64,000 nt of DNA, from positions 1 to 64,000 of the forward strand of contig CAVRGT010000008.1 in the NCBI GenBank assembly GCA_963720805.1, given 5' to 3'. The DNA comes from VRUE01 sp963720805 (GTDB lineage: Bacteria > Actinomycetota > Thermoleophilia > Solirubrobacterales > 70-9). The notes beneath the pieces were generated by a model that did no database searches, was not told the origin of the DNA, and saw only the letters and a program-made list of their open reading frames with translations. Below, in pieces: positions 32,794 through 40,100 of the stretch. Position 1 is the stretch's first letter. Each line of letters starts with the position of its first letter. A program made the position numbers and the translations under genes.

Positions 32794-34091
32794 GGAACGG
32801 GGGCAAGTGGTTTGGCGACGACGAGGCCGTGCTGAGCGGGGCTGAAGGCGATCGCGCCACGGGTCACACGCTCGCCCTCGGACTCGACCGGCGCCAGCTC
32901 GACCTCCTCCAGCACCGTGCGCAGCACCCGCTTCATCTCCTGTTCGGCGTAGCTGGCGGCGAGGCAGCGGCGGGCACCGCCGCCGAAGGGGATCCAGGTG
33001 GGGACCGCGGCGCGCCGGGTGAGGAAGCGCTCTGGGAGGAACTCGCCCGGTTTCTCGTAGACGTCCTCGCGGTGGTGGATCAAGTAGACGCAGGGCGCGA
33101 TCAGGGTCTCCGCGGGGAGCTCGTAACCGCCCAGCCTCGCCGGCCCCAGCAGGCGACGGACGACGACCGAGACCGGCGGGCGCAGCCGCAATGTCTCCTT
33201 GATCACCGCGTCGAGGTAGGCCTCGCCCTCGCCGGCGAGCAGCTCGGACTGCAGGCGTTCCAGCTTCTCGGGGTGGCGCAGCAGCCGCTCGAAGACCCAG
33301 GCCAGCGAGCTCGAGGTGGGGCCGTCGGTGAGCAGGGTCAGCAGTTCGTCGCGCAGCTCTTTCTCGCTCAGCGGCGCGCCGTCCTCGTCGCGCGCCTCGA
33401 CCAGGATCGAGACCGCGTCGCGGCGCCCGCCCTCGCCTGCCGCGCGGCGCCGCGCGGCCTCCGCCAATACCTCTTCTTCGACCGGCTCCATCGCCGCCCG
33501 CCAGCCGGGGCTCTCTTCGAGCCAGTCCGGGCCGCGCTCTGCCAACTCGGCGAGCAGCTCGTCGTCGTTGAAGACCGCGGTCAGGTTGTTGAGCAGCCCC
33601 CGCAGCCGGTCCAGTCGCCCCTCGTCGTCGCCGAAGACCGCTCGCATCACGACCTCCTGGGTCAGCGCCTGCATCCGCGGCCAGAGCGCGAACGGCTCGC
33701 CGACCGGCCAGGCTCGCACTTCGCGCCGCGCCAGCTCGGTCATCATCGCGGCGTCCTCGCGCATCCGCTCGCCGTGGAAGCGCGGCAGCATCAGCTTGCG
33801 GCGGGCCATGTGCTCGGGCTCCTCGCTCAGCATCACCGAGTGGGCGCCGAGGACCGGGCGCAATGCCAGGTTGGGCACGCCGACGCCGAGCTCGTTGGTG
33901 TCGGTCGAGAAGACCCGTTTGACGTCCTCGGGGTCGGCGAGGACGACCCAGGTGCCGAGGTGGCGCAGACGCAGGGTGAAGGTGTCGCCGTAGCGCTCCC
34001 GACACTCCGCGAGGAAGGGCAGCGGCTCACTCGCCCAGCGCGCCGACTGCTCGCGCTCGGAGATATCGGGCCCCGGAGGCAGCGCAGCCAT
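32787..34091 (-). CDS. Cytochrome P450
   Basis: The protein has 434 residues and no membrane anchor. The haem-binding loop is FGGGARRCLA (FxxGxRxC), the K-helix is ETLR, and the I-helix reads LLTDGPTSSSLAWVFE. The usual (A/G)GxET is altered in the I-helix, which may affect oxygen activation. The layout resembles the CYP110-type group often seen in bacterial secondary metabolism. Its ATG overlaps the stop of the upstream mutase gene (ATGA-type), so the two are translationally coupled. It probably oxidises a pathway intermediate; redox partners are not encoded nearby. The stop codon lies within a palindromic element. Confidence 0.93.
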   Translation of the reverse strand: MAALPPGPDISEREQSARWASEPLPFLAECRERYGDTFTLRLRHLGTWVVLADPEDVKRVFSTDTNELGVGVPNLALRPVLGAHSVMLSEEPEHMARRKLMLPRFHGERMREDAAMMTELARREVRAWPVGEPFALWPRMQALTQEVVMRAVFGDDEGRLDRLRGLLNNLTAVFNDDELLAELAERGPDWLEESPGWRAAMEPVEEEVLAEAARRRAAGEGGRRDAVSILVEARDEDGAPLSEKELRDELLTLLTDGPTSSSLAWVFERLLRHPEKLERLQSELLAGEGEAYLDAVIKETLRLRPPVSVVVRRLLGPARLGGYELPAETLIAPCVYLIHHREDVYEKPGEFLPERFLTRRAAVPTWIPFGGGARRCLAASYAEQEMKRVLRTVLEEVELAPVESEGERVTRGAIAFSPAQHGLVVAKPLAPVPV

Positions 34092-34402
34092 CAGGCCTCC
34101 CCCCTCTCCGGCGCTGCCGCCGCCCCATCCATCAGCTCGTCCTCGAGCTTGCAGGTGGCGCCGATCAGCAGCTCGAAAAGCGCCGCGGTGAAGTCCTCGG
34201 GCAGGTTGACCGCGGCCCCCCGGGCGAGGTAGCGCGCCCGCACCTCGGCGACCCGCTCGGGCTGCATCATCGCGATCCCGTTCTCGCTCTTATAAGCGGC
34301 GACTTCGCGACAGATCTCAAACCGCTCCCCCAACAGCCGCGCGATCTCCTCATCGATCGGGTCGAGCCGCCCCCGAAACCCGCTGAGCCCGTTATCGCTC
34401 AC
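34091..34402 (-). CDS. AroQ-type mutase, probably 4-amino-4-deoxychorismate mutase
   Basis: The 103-residue protein has the AroQ chorismate mutase fold. Residues equivalent to E. coli Arg11, Arg28, Lys39 and Arg51 are present, in FRGRLD, GERFEI, AAYK and QPER, while Gln88 is replaced by Glu. The MMQPER and TCKLEDEL segments recall mutases of antibiotic pathways that use aminodeoxychorismate (PapB/CmlD type). This fits the aminodeoxychorismate synthase in the same operon, with 4-amino-4-deoxyprephenate as the predicted product. The start is GTG at 34402 with GGGGGAGG upstream, and it overlaps the deacylase stop as GTGA. An ordinary chorismate mutase is the alternative. Confidence 0.85.
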   Translation of the reverse strand: MSDNGLSGFRGRLDPIDEEIARLLGERFEICREVAAYKSENGIAMMQPERVAEVRARYLARGAAVNLPEDFTAALFELLIGATCKLEDELMDGAAAAPERGEA

Positions 34403-35421
34403 GCCTCCCCCGTTCCGGTGCGCCTTATGTACTCCTGCGGTGCAAAAGGCGCACCGGAAGCCTCGTCTTGCTCGGGGCCTAGGAGGCCGGTGGCGAAGGC
34501 CTCGCTGCAGGCGGCGAGGGAGTCGAGGGCGTAGCCGCCCTCCTGGATCACGCAAACGGGCTTGCCGGTGGCGGCGAGCAGGCGGCCGATCTCGGTGAAG
34601 ATCGCGGGCTCGAACTCCCAGGAGCCGTGCGGGTCACCGGCGACGATGTCGTAGCCGAGCGAGACGACGAGGGCCTCCGACTCGGCGGCGAGTTCGCCCA
34701 ACGAGCGCTCGAGCAGGTCGAGGTAGCTGTCGGCATCGGGCACCCCCGGGAACTCGACCGCGACCTCGCGGTCGCCGGCCGGTTCGACAGTGCCGCCAGC
34801 GACGTTGGTCACCGGCGCGGCGTGCAACGAGTGCAGGCTCGCGTCCCCCATCGTCGCCACGATCGCCGCGGTGCCGTTGGGGTAGTGCAGGTCGATGTCG
34901 AGGATGCCGACCGGGCTGATCCCGGCGTGACGCAATACCTGGACCGCCGCGGCGGCGGTGTTGAGGTAGCAGTAGCCGGCGAACCAGGCCGGACCGGCGT
35001 GGTGGCCGGGGGGGCGGCAGAGCGCGTAGGTGAAGTGGGCGCCCTCGACGAGGCGCTCGGCCGCGGTCATCGCCGTGCGCACCCCCTCGCGGGCCGCCTC
35101 CACCAGGCCGGAGCAGACGGGGATGTCGGGAGGCAGGCCGGGCGGGGTCAGCTCCGGTATCACCACCGGATTGGCCGAGACCTCGGCCAGCGCCTCGAGG
35201 TAGTTGGGCTCGTGCAGGACGCTGAGCGTCTGCTCGACGTCTTCGCTGTCGGCGTCGGCGGCGGTCACTCGCACGCCCGGGTGGCGCAGGAGGCCGCGGC
35301 CGAGCTCGGACATGCGGCGGTTGTCGTCGACGCCCGGCAGGATCCGCCCGCCTTCGAGGATCCAGTGGGCGCCGTCGTCCCCCTCGGCGACACGCTGCTC
35401 GACCAGCAACAGCTCACTCAC
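34399..35421 (-). CDS. HDAC-like / acetylpolyamine amidohydrolase-like deacylase
   Basis: This zinc-dependent amidohydrolase of the histone-deacetylase superfamily has 340 residues. Active-site motifs are CRPPGHHAGP (tandem His), LDIDLHYPNGT (zinc Asp and His), SLGYDIVAGDPHG (zinc Asp) and IQEGGY (catalytic Tyr). The second His of the usual HHGNGT is Tyr here. Bacterial members remove acetyl or other acyl groups from amines such as polyamines. In the same operon as a GNAT acyltransferase, it could remove a protecting acyl group. Its last residues (GAPFAPQEYIRRTG) are encoded by a dispersed palindromic repeat, so the C-terminus is probably a late addition. It is coupled to both flanking genes by four-base overlaps. 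Confidence 0.87.
   Translation of the reverse strand: MSELLLVEQRVAEGDDGAHWILEGGRILPGVDDNRRMSELGRGLLRHPGVRVTAADADSEDVEQTLSVLHEPNYLEALAEVSANPVVIPELTPPGLPPDIPVCSGLVEAAREGVRTAMTAAERLVEGAHFTYALCRPPGHHAGPAWFAGYCYLNTAAAAVQVLRHAGISPVGILDIDLHYPNGTAAIVATMGDASLHSLHAAPVTNVAGGTVEPAGDREVAVEFPGVPDADSYLDLLERSLGELAAESEALVVSLGYDIVAGDPHGSWEFEPAIFTEIGRLLAATGKPVCVIQEGGYALDSLAACSEAFATGLLGPEQDEASGAPFAPQEYIRRTGTGEA
34413..34459. repeat. Dispersed palindromic element, family A, copy 1
   Basis: Perfect 14-base arms, TTCCGGTGCGCCTT and AAGGCGCACCGGAA, enclose a 19-base loop. The same arms form the core of the 61-base palindrome at 53350-53410. This copy supplies the 3' end of the deacylase coding sequence. Confidence 0.75.
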
Positions 35422-35870
35422 AGCTTTCTCCGCATGCGCGGGCCGAGGTGCTCGAAGCCGTTGGCGCGGTAGAAGGCCTCGGTGGCGGCGATGCGCTCGA
35501 AGTCCTCGCGCGGCAGGCCGACTTCGATCCGTTTGGCGCCGACCTCGCGAGCGAGCTCGCAGAAGGCCTCGATCAGGTCGTGGCCGATCGCTTTGCTGCG
35601 CCAGTCCGGGTGCACCCAGAGGTCCTGGATCGTGCCGTAGCGCCCGGGAACGTGGATCGCGTGCTGCCAGCTGGCGGCGAGGACCCCGACGATGCCGTCC
35701 TCGCCCCCCGCCTCCGCCACCAGCAGGGCACCCAACCCCCCGTCCCTGACCAGTTCCATGGTCGCTTGCTCAAGCTCCCCCGCCGCCGGCCCCCCACCGC
35801 TGAGCTCAACCAAGAGCCCCCCAATAGCCGCCGCCGCCGCCGCAGCGTCAGCCTCACCCGCCAGCCGCAC
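35418..35870 (-). CDS. GNAT-family N-acyltransferase
   Basis: This is a protein of about 150 residues with the GNAT fold. Motif A is TIQDLWVHPDWRSKAIGHDL, with the acyl-CoA pyrophosphate loop in WRSKAIG, and motif B is EAFYRANGFEHLG. The start chosen is GTG 35870, preceded by AGGGGGGG. The frame is open further upstream to 35960, but that part consists of an intergenic hairpin. GNAT proteins usually acetylate amines; some GNAT-fold enzymes use aminoacyl-tRNA as donor, which is worth noting given the tRNA and synthetase paralog upstream, although motif A here looks like an ordinary acyl-CoA site. Its stop overlaps the start of the deacylase gene. Confidence 0.85.
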   Translation of the reverse strand: MRLAGEADAAAAAAAIGGLLVELSGGGPAAGELEQATMELVRDGGLGALLVAEAGGEDGIVGVLAASWQHAIHVPGRYGTIQDLWVHPDWRSKAIGHDLIEAFCELAREVGAKRIEVGLPREDFERIAATEAFYRANGFEHLGPRMRRKL

Positions 35871-35888
35871 CCAACAACCCCCCCTTTG

Positions 35889-35937
35889 GCTGACTTCCTC
35901 TTTCTTCGCGCTATCCGCGAAGAAAGAGGAAGTCAGC
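35889..35937. terminator. Strong intergenic hairpin after the aminodeoxychorismate synthase gene
   Basis: Perfect 22-base arms (starting GCTGACTTCCTC, ending GAGGAAGTCAGC) surround the five-base loop CTATC. It lies 23 bases past the synthase stop and 18 bases before the GNAT start. No U-tract follows, so it may act as an attenuator, a processing or mRNA-stability element rather than a full terminator. Confidence 0.6.
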
Positions 35938-35959
35938 GGCGGATCGGCGTTTGTTTTCA

Positions 35960-38122
35960 TCAGGCGGCCCGGATCCTCGTTCGCGCCGGCTCTAGCTCGA
36001 CGCTCCAGGAGTCGCTTGCGTCGCTGCCGGTGACAGTGCGGGCGATTGCCGCCATCGGCGCGTTTGCCTTGAGCAGGATCTCGTCGAACTCGTCGACCGG
36101 GTCGGACTGCATCACGATCGCGCCACCGGCGCCGATCGTCGTCCGCCCCTCGCGCAGGACGACGGTGCGGATGACGATGCTCAGGTCCATCACCCCGTCG
36201 AGGCCGAAGTAGCCGATCGCGCCGGAGTAGACGCCGCGCGCCTCGGCCTCGATGTCATCGATGATCTCCATCGTGCGCAGCTTCGGCGCGCCGGTCATCG
36301 AGCCGCCGGGGAAACAGGCGCGGGCGCACTCGACGGCGCTGCGCTCGGCCGGCAGCCGGCCCTCCACCGTGGAGATCAGCTGGTGCACCGTGGCGTAATC
36401 CTCGACCACCATCAGCTCGGGCACGGCGACGCTGCCGACCTCGCAGACGATGCCGAGGTCGTTGCGCAGCAGGTCGACGATCATCAGGTGCTCGGCGTAG
36501 GTCTTTTCGTCGTTGGTCAGCTCGGCTTTCAGCGCCGCGTCCTCGGCCGGGTCGGCGGAGCGCTTGGTCGTCCCCTTGATCGGCCGCGCCTCGACCCGGC
36601 GCTCGCGATCGACCGAGAGGAAGCGCTCCGGCGAGGAGCTGACCACGGCGACGTCGCCGAGCTTGAGGAAGGCGGCGAAGGGGGCCGGGTTGCTGCGGCG
36701 CAGGTTGCGGTAGAGGTCGAAGGGGTCGGGACTGGCGTCGGTCGAGATCTGGTCGGTGAGGCAGACCTCGTAGGACTCGCCGGCGGCCATTTCGGCCTGC
36801 GAGCGGGCGATGTCGGCGAGGTACTGGGTGCGGCCGCGGCCGCACTCGAAGCGCACGTGGCTCTCGCTGGGCTCGCCGAAGGCGGGGTCGGCGGCGCCGG
36901 CCTGCGGCGGCGGGTCGGCGATCAGCTCGCGAGCCGTGGCCTCGGCCTCGTCGAGCCAGGCGGTCGCCTGCTCCACCCCCGCCTCATCGCAGACCGCGAG
37001 CACGTGGGTGCGGCCGTGGACGTGGTCGACGGCGACAACCCGGTTGGCCAGCATCATCACCGCGTCGGGGACGTCGGAGCTGTGCACGTTGGTCGCTCCG
37101 CAGTCGGCCTTGAGCTCGTAGCCGAGGTAACCGACGAAGCCGCCGAGCAGGTTCGGCGCCGCCTCGCCCGGCCGCTCGATCGCCCGCGCGGCGACCTCAC
37201 GCTCGAGCAGGTCGAAGATCGAACCGGGCTCGATCGCCGTGCCCGCGGCGCGCTCGGCGCGCACGATTCCCTCCTCGACGTCGGCGGTGAGCACGCAGCG
37301 GTCGCGGCCGGCGCTGGTGCCGAGGTAGGAGCACTGCGCCAGGCGGGTCGGCGCGTCGGTGCTGTCGAGCCAGAAGGCGTGCTCCGCGGCGGCGAAGAGC
37401 CGTTCGAAGAGCGCCTCGGTCGGGGCCTCGCCGGGGATCGAGCGCAGCAGCAGGCGCTCGCCGGAGGCTTGCGGCGCCCTCGCCAGGGGCGTGTTGCGCG
37501 GGCGGGCGCCGTCCGGGCGCTTGGTCGCCCGCAGCGGCGTCTCTTTGCGCTTGCGGGCGAGCTCGAAGAAGTTCTCGACCAGGCGGGCGCCGTGGTCGGT
37601 GGCGATCGACTCGGGGTGGAACTGGACACCCCACAGCGGCCGTTTGCGGTGTTCGATCCCCATCACCACGCCGTCGTCGGCCCAGGCGCAAACGTTGCCT
37701 TCCGGCCCCATGCCGGTGATCGCCAGCGAGTGGTAGCGGACGACCCCGAAGCCCTGGGGGATGCCCTCGAAGAGGCCGTCGCCTTCGTGGAAGATCTTGC
37801 TGAGCCGGCCGTGCATCGCCTCCGGCGCGCTGCGCACTTCGCCGTCGAGCATTTTGCCCAGGCCCTGATGGCCGAGGCAGATGCCGAGCACCGGGATCTC
37901 GCTGAAGCGGAGGATGTCGTCGCAGACGCAGAAGTCGTGCCAGCGCCCCGGCGTGCCGGGGCCCGGCGAGAGCACGATCGCGTCGAAGTCCCAGCGCTCC
38001 AGCGCCCGCCAGGAGACGGCGTCGTTGTCGACCACGATCGGCTCCTCGCCCGAGACCCCCGCCAGCAGGTGGAAGACGTTGTAGGTGTAGGAGTCGTGGT
38101 TGTCGACCAGCAGGGTCCTCAT
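35960..38122 (-). CDS. Fused aminodeoxychorismate synthase (PabA-PabB type)
   Basis: The 720-residue fusion has an N-terminal class I glutamine amidotransferase (residues 1-190; LGICLGHQG with nucleophile Cys, VQFHPES with His/Glu). A C-terminal chorismate-binding domain follows (about 340-700; FLSVDRERRVEARPIKGTTKR and CFPGGSMTGAPKLRTME). PIKGT, with the catalytic Lys, marks aminodeoxychorismate synthase rather than anthranilate synthase (PIAGT). The G-then-E domain order also fits PabAB-type proteins of antibiotic pathways, not PhzE. The product is 4-amino-4-deoxychorismate. With the mutase downstream it should lead towards p-aminophenylpyruvate or p-aminophenylalanine; a p-aminobenzoate role is the alternative, but no lyase gene is present. 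Its ATG overlaps the stop of the synthetase paralog. Confidence 0.92.
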   Translation of the reverse strand: MRTLLVDNHDSYTYNVFHLLAGVSGEEPIVVDNDAVSWRALERWDFDAIVLSPGPGTPGRWHDFCVCDDILRFSEIPVLGICLGHQGLGKMLDGEVRSAPEAMHGRLSKIFHEGDGLFEGIPQGFGVVRYHSLAITGMGPEGNVCAWADDGVVMGIEHRKRPLWGVQFHPESIATDHGARLVENFFELARKRKETPLRATKRPDGARPRNTPLARAPQASGERLLLRSIPGEAPTEALFERLFAAAEHAFWLDSTDAPTRLAQCSYLGTSAGRDRCVLTADVEEGIVRAERAAGTAIEPGSIFDLLEREVAARAIERPGEAAPNLLGGFVGYLGYELKADCGATNVHSSDVPDAVMMLANRVVAVDHVHGRTHVLAVCDEAGVEQATAWLDEAEATARELIADPPPQAGAADPAFGEPSESHVRFECGRGRTQYLADIARSQAEMAAGESYEVCLTDQISTDASPDPFDLYRNLRRSNPAPFAAFLKLGDVAVVSSSPERFLSVDRERRVEARPIKGTTKRSADPAEDAALKAELTNDEKTYAEHLMIVDLLRNDLGIVCEVGSVAVPELMVVEDYATVHQLISTVEGRLPAERSAVECARACFPGGSMTGAPKLRTMEIIDDIEAEARGVYSGAIGYFGLDGVMDLSIVIRTVVLREGRTTIGAGGAIVMQSDPVDEFDEILLKANAPMAAIARTVTGSDASDSWSVELEPARTRIRAA

Positions 38123-39789
38123 CGGACCGTCTCCAGTCCGAGGCCGCGGGCGCCCTGGGCCAGCGCCGCCTGGACCGCCGCCTGCACGTGGGGCTCGCGG
38201 TCCTCCTCGACGTACCAGCGCGAGAGGTGGGCGACGTATTTGGCCAGCGGGCTGACGTCGAGCCGCTCGACCGCCTGCTGCAGGTGGCGCCGGTACATCT
38301 CCGATTGGACGACGGCGAAGCGATAGTCGGGGTCCTGGGCGGGCTCGGCGCTCGCGGTGCCGGAGCCGTTGCCGTTGTGGGCGCGGGCCCGGGCCAGGTC
38401 CCAACCGAGGCTCTGCTCGGGGCGCAGCAGCTTCTCCGGTTCGAAGTCGAGCGGTTTGGTGTTGGTGTGCATGAGGAAGTAGCCGAGCGCGACCTGGGGC
38501 ACAATCGCTGCCGCCGCCGGGTGGCGCTCGCGCACCCCGGCGCGCTCCCCCTCGAGCTCCATCGCCGAGTCGATCCACTCGGCCAGCTCGTCGATCAGCA
38601 ACGCGTTGCGCTTCGAGGAGGAGACCGACTCGCTCTGTTTGGAGACCATCCCGTGGAAGACGTCGTGAGCCGGGTGGTTGATGTCGGCGCCGGCCCCCTT
38701 CTCCATCATCTCGTCCATCAGCTGGCGTCGGCAGGTGACGTGGGCGACCCACTCGAGGCCGCAGACCTGGATCGAGGTCGTGCCCTCGAGCCCCGGCGCC
38801 GCCATCCAGTAGGCGAGCGCCCGCATGTGCTGGGTCGGCAGGCCGTCGGCGCGCAGCAGCGGCATTTCCTCCAGCTCCTCGCGGTCGGTCAGGTAGATGA
38901 TCGCGCCGTCGGGGCGGCGCTGCAGCATCCCGTGCTCGAGGCCGAGGTTGGAGAGTTCGGCGACCTCGGGCAGGAAGTCGGACTCGAAGAAGACGCGGTC
39001 GAAGGAGATGCCGAGCCGGGCCAGGGTCTTGCGCTGCCCCGAGATCACCCAGGCGCGCGTCTTCGACCAGAGCTCGATCGCGTCCTGGTCGCCGTCGAGG
39101 ACGCGCTGCAGCAGCTCGTCGGCGCTGTCGTGGTGGACGTCGAGCTCGCGGGTCAGCGAGCTGGCCGGGTTCTCGTCGCGGCCGCTGAGCGAGGGGCCGG
39201 ACTTGACGTACTCGGCATAGCAGGCACCGACGAAGTGGTCGCTCTTCTCGCCGCCCTCCAACGAGGACTGGGTGTGGCGGCCGCTCTTGACCACGCCGGC
39301 CATCGCCTCGCCCATGCTGCGGCCGACGTCGCAGATGATGCTGCGCCGCTCGACCTTGCCGCCGGCCTCGCTCAGCGCCGAGCCGAGCGCGTTGCCGAGC
39401 GCCAGGTTGCGCAGGTGGCCGATGTGCAGGGCCTTGGTCGAGTTGGCGTCCCAGAAGTTGAGCGCGAAGCGCCGGCCCGCGGCGAGGTCGGTGTGGGTCG
39501 GCGCCTCGCCGGAGGTGAGGGCGGCGCCGGTGGCCTCGATCCAATCGCCGGCCAGGCGCGCCTGCACCTGGCGGCCCTCGCGGTCGATGCTCTCGATCCA
39601 GGGCTCGGCCTCGATCCGCTGCAGCGCCGCGAGCGCGTCGGCGTCCTCCTGCCAGCCCTTGACCCGCGGCACCAGCATCAGGTCGAAGCCCGTCTGCGGT
39701 TGGTAGGGAGCGCGCGCCGCCCAGAGCGGACGGTCCTGCTCGCCGCCAGTTGAGATTTCGTCTAGTTGGTCAAAGAGATTGTTCGCCAT
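38119..39789 (-). CDS. Arginyl-tRNA synthetase paralog (class I aaRS)
   Basis: The 556-residue protein follows the ArgRS layout. An N-terminal region of about 105 residues precedes a Rossmann catalytic domain with NSTKALHIGHLRN (HIGH at 122-125), VCGLEWVAHVTCRR and a degenerate KMSKS loop (SVSSSKRNALLI). A C-terminal helical anticodon-binding region ends in LAKYVAHLSRWYVEED. The loop lacks the usual MSK pattern, and other ArgRS blocks are diverged, so this is unlikely to be the housekeeping enzyme. It starts 30 bases downstream of a tRNA gene on the same strand, with no clear Shine-Dalgarno, and overlaps the aminodeoxychorismate synthase gene. I infer a specialised synthetase that activates an amino acid for biosynthesis or charges the adjacent tRNA; the substrate is unknown. 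Confidence 0.85.
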   Translation of the reverse strand: MANNLFDQLDEISTGGEQDRPLWAARAPYQPQTGFDLMLVPRVKGWQEDADALAALQRIEAEPWIESIDREGRQVQARLAGDWIEATGAALTSGEAPTHTDLAAGRRFALNFWDANSTKALHIGHLRNLALGNALGSALSEAGGKVERRSIICDVGRSMGEAMAGVVKSGRHTQSSLEGGEKSDHFVGACYAEYVKSGPSLSGRDENPASSLTRELDVHHDSADELLQRVLDGDQDAIELWSKTRAWVISGQRKTLARLGISFDRVFFESDFLPEVAELSNLGLEHGMLQRRPDGAIIYLTDREELEEMPLLRADGLPTQHMRALAYWMAAPGLEGTTSIQVCGLEWVAHVTCRRQLMDEMMEKGAGADINHPAHDVFHGMVSKQSESVSSSKRNALLIDELAEWIDSAMELEGERAGVRERHPAAAAIVPQVALGYFLMHTNTKPLDFEPEKLLRPEQSLGWDLARARAHNGNGSGTASAEPAQDPDYRFAVVQSEMYRRHLQQAVERLDVSPLAKYVAHLSRWYVEEDREPHVQAAVQAALAQGARGLGLETVR

Positions 39790-39819
39790 AGCCGGTCACC
39801 GGTTTCGTTTGGGTTCCGA

Positions 39820-39892
39820 TGCACCAGCCGGGGCTCGAACCCGGATCTCCGGCTTTTAAGGCCGGCCCTTTGACCGATTAAGGCACTGGTGC
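39820..39892 (-). tRNA. tRNA with anticodon UAA and short variable loop
   Basis: The 73-base cloverleaf is complete: 7-bp acceptor GCACCAG/CTGGTGC, D-stem CCTT/AAGG with loop AATCGGTCA, anticodon stem CCGGC/GCCGG with loop CTTAAAA, four-base variable loop AGAT, T-stem CCGGG/CCCGG with loop TTCGAGC, and discriminator A. CCA is not encoded. The anticodon TAA (39858-39856) would read the leucine codon UUA, but bacterial tRNA-Leu has a long variable arm, which is missing here. A15 and U48 could form the Levitt pair, so folding looks intact; C10 in the D-stem is unusual. It lies just upstream of the ArgRS paralog in the same direction, suggesting a dedicated pair. Confidence 0.88.
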
Positions 39893-40100
39893 TCTATGGG
39901 TGGGGCTCCTCCCTTTGAAGCTCCCTGAGGTCCCTCTCCCGGGGTCCCCCGCAATCTCTTGATCGCTCTAAATTTCTCGGGCATCCTAGCACCCCACGCG
40001 TACCAAAGTGCGGACATTGGGAAGTCTTTTCGATACTTCTCTGCAAACCGCGCAGATTGCCCCATACGGTCGGGCAAACCTCGTCCAAAGGACTCCCCCA

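Noticed and set aside
35871..35960. N-terminal extension of the GNAT protein
   Set aside because: These codons are made of the intergenic hairpin, and a GTG with a strong ribosome-binding site lies downstream.
35960..38122. Anthranilate synthase or PhzE assignment for the fused protein
   Set aside because: The catalytic motif is PIKGT and the amidotransferase is N-terminal, both of which favour aminodeoxychorismate synthase.
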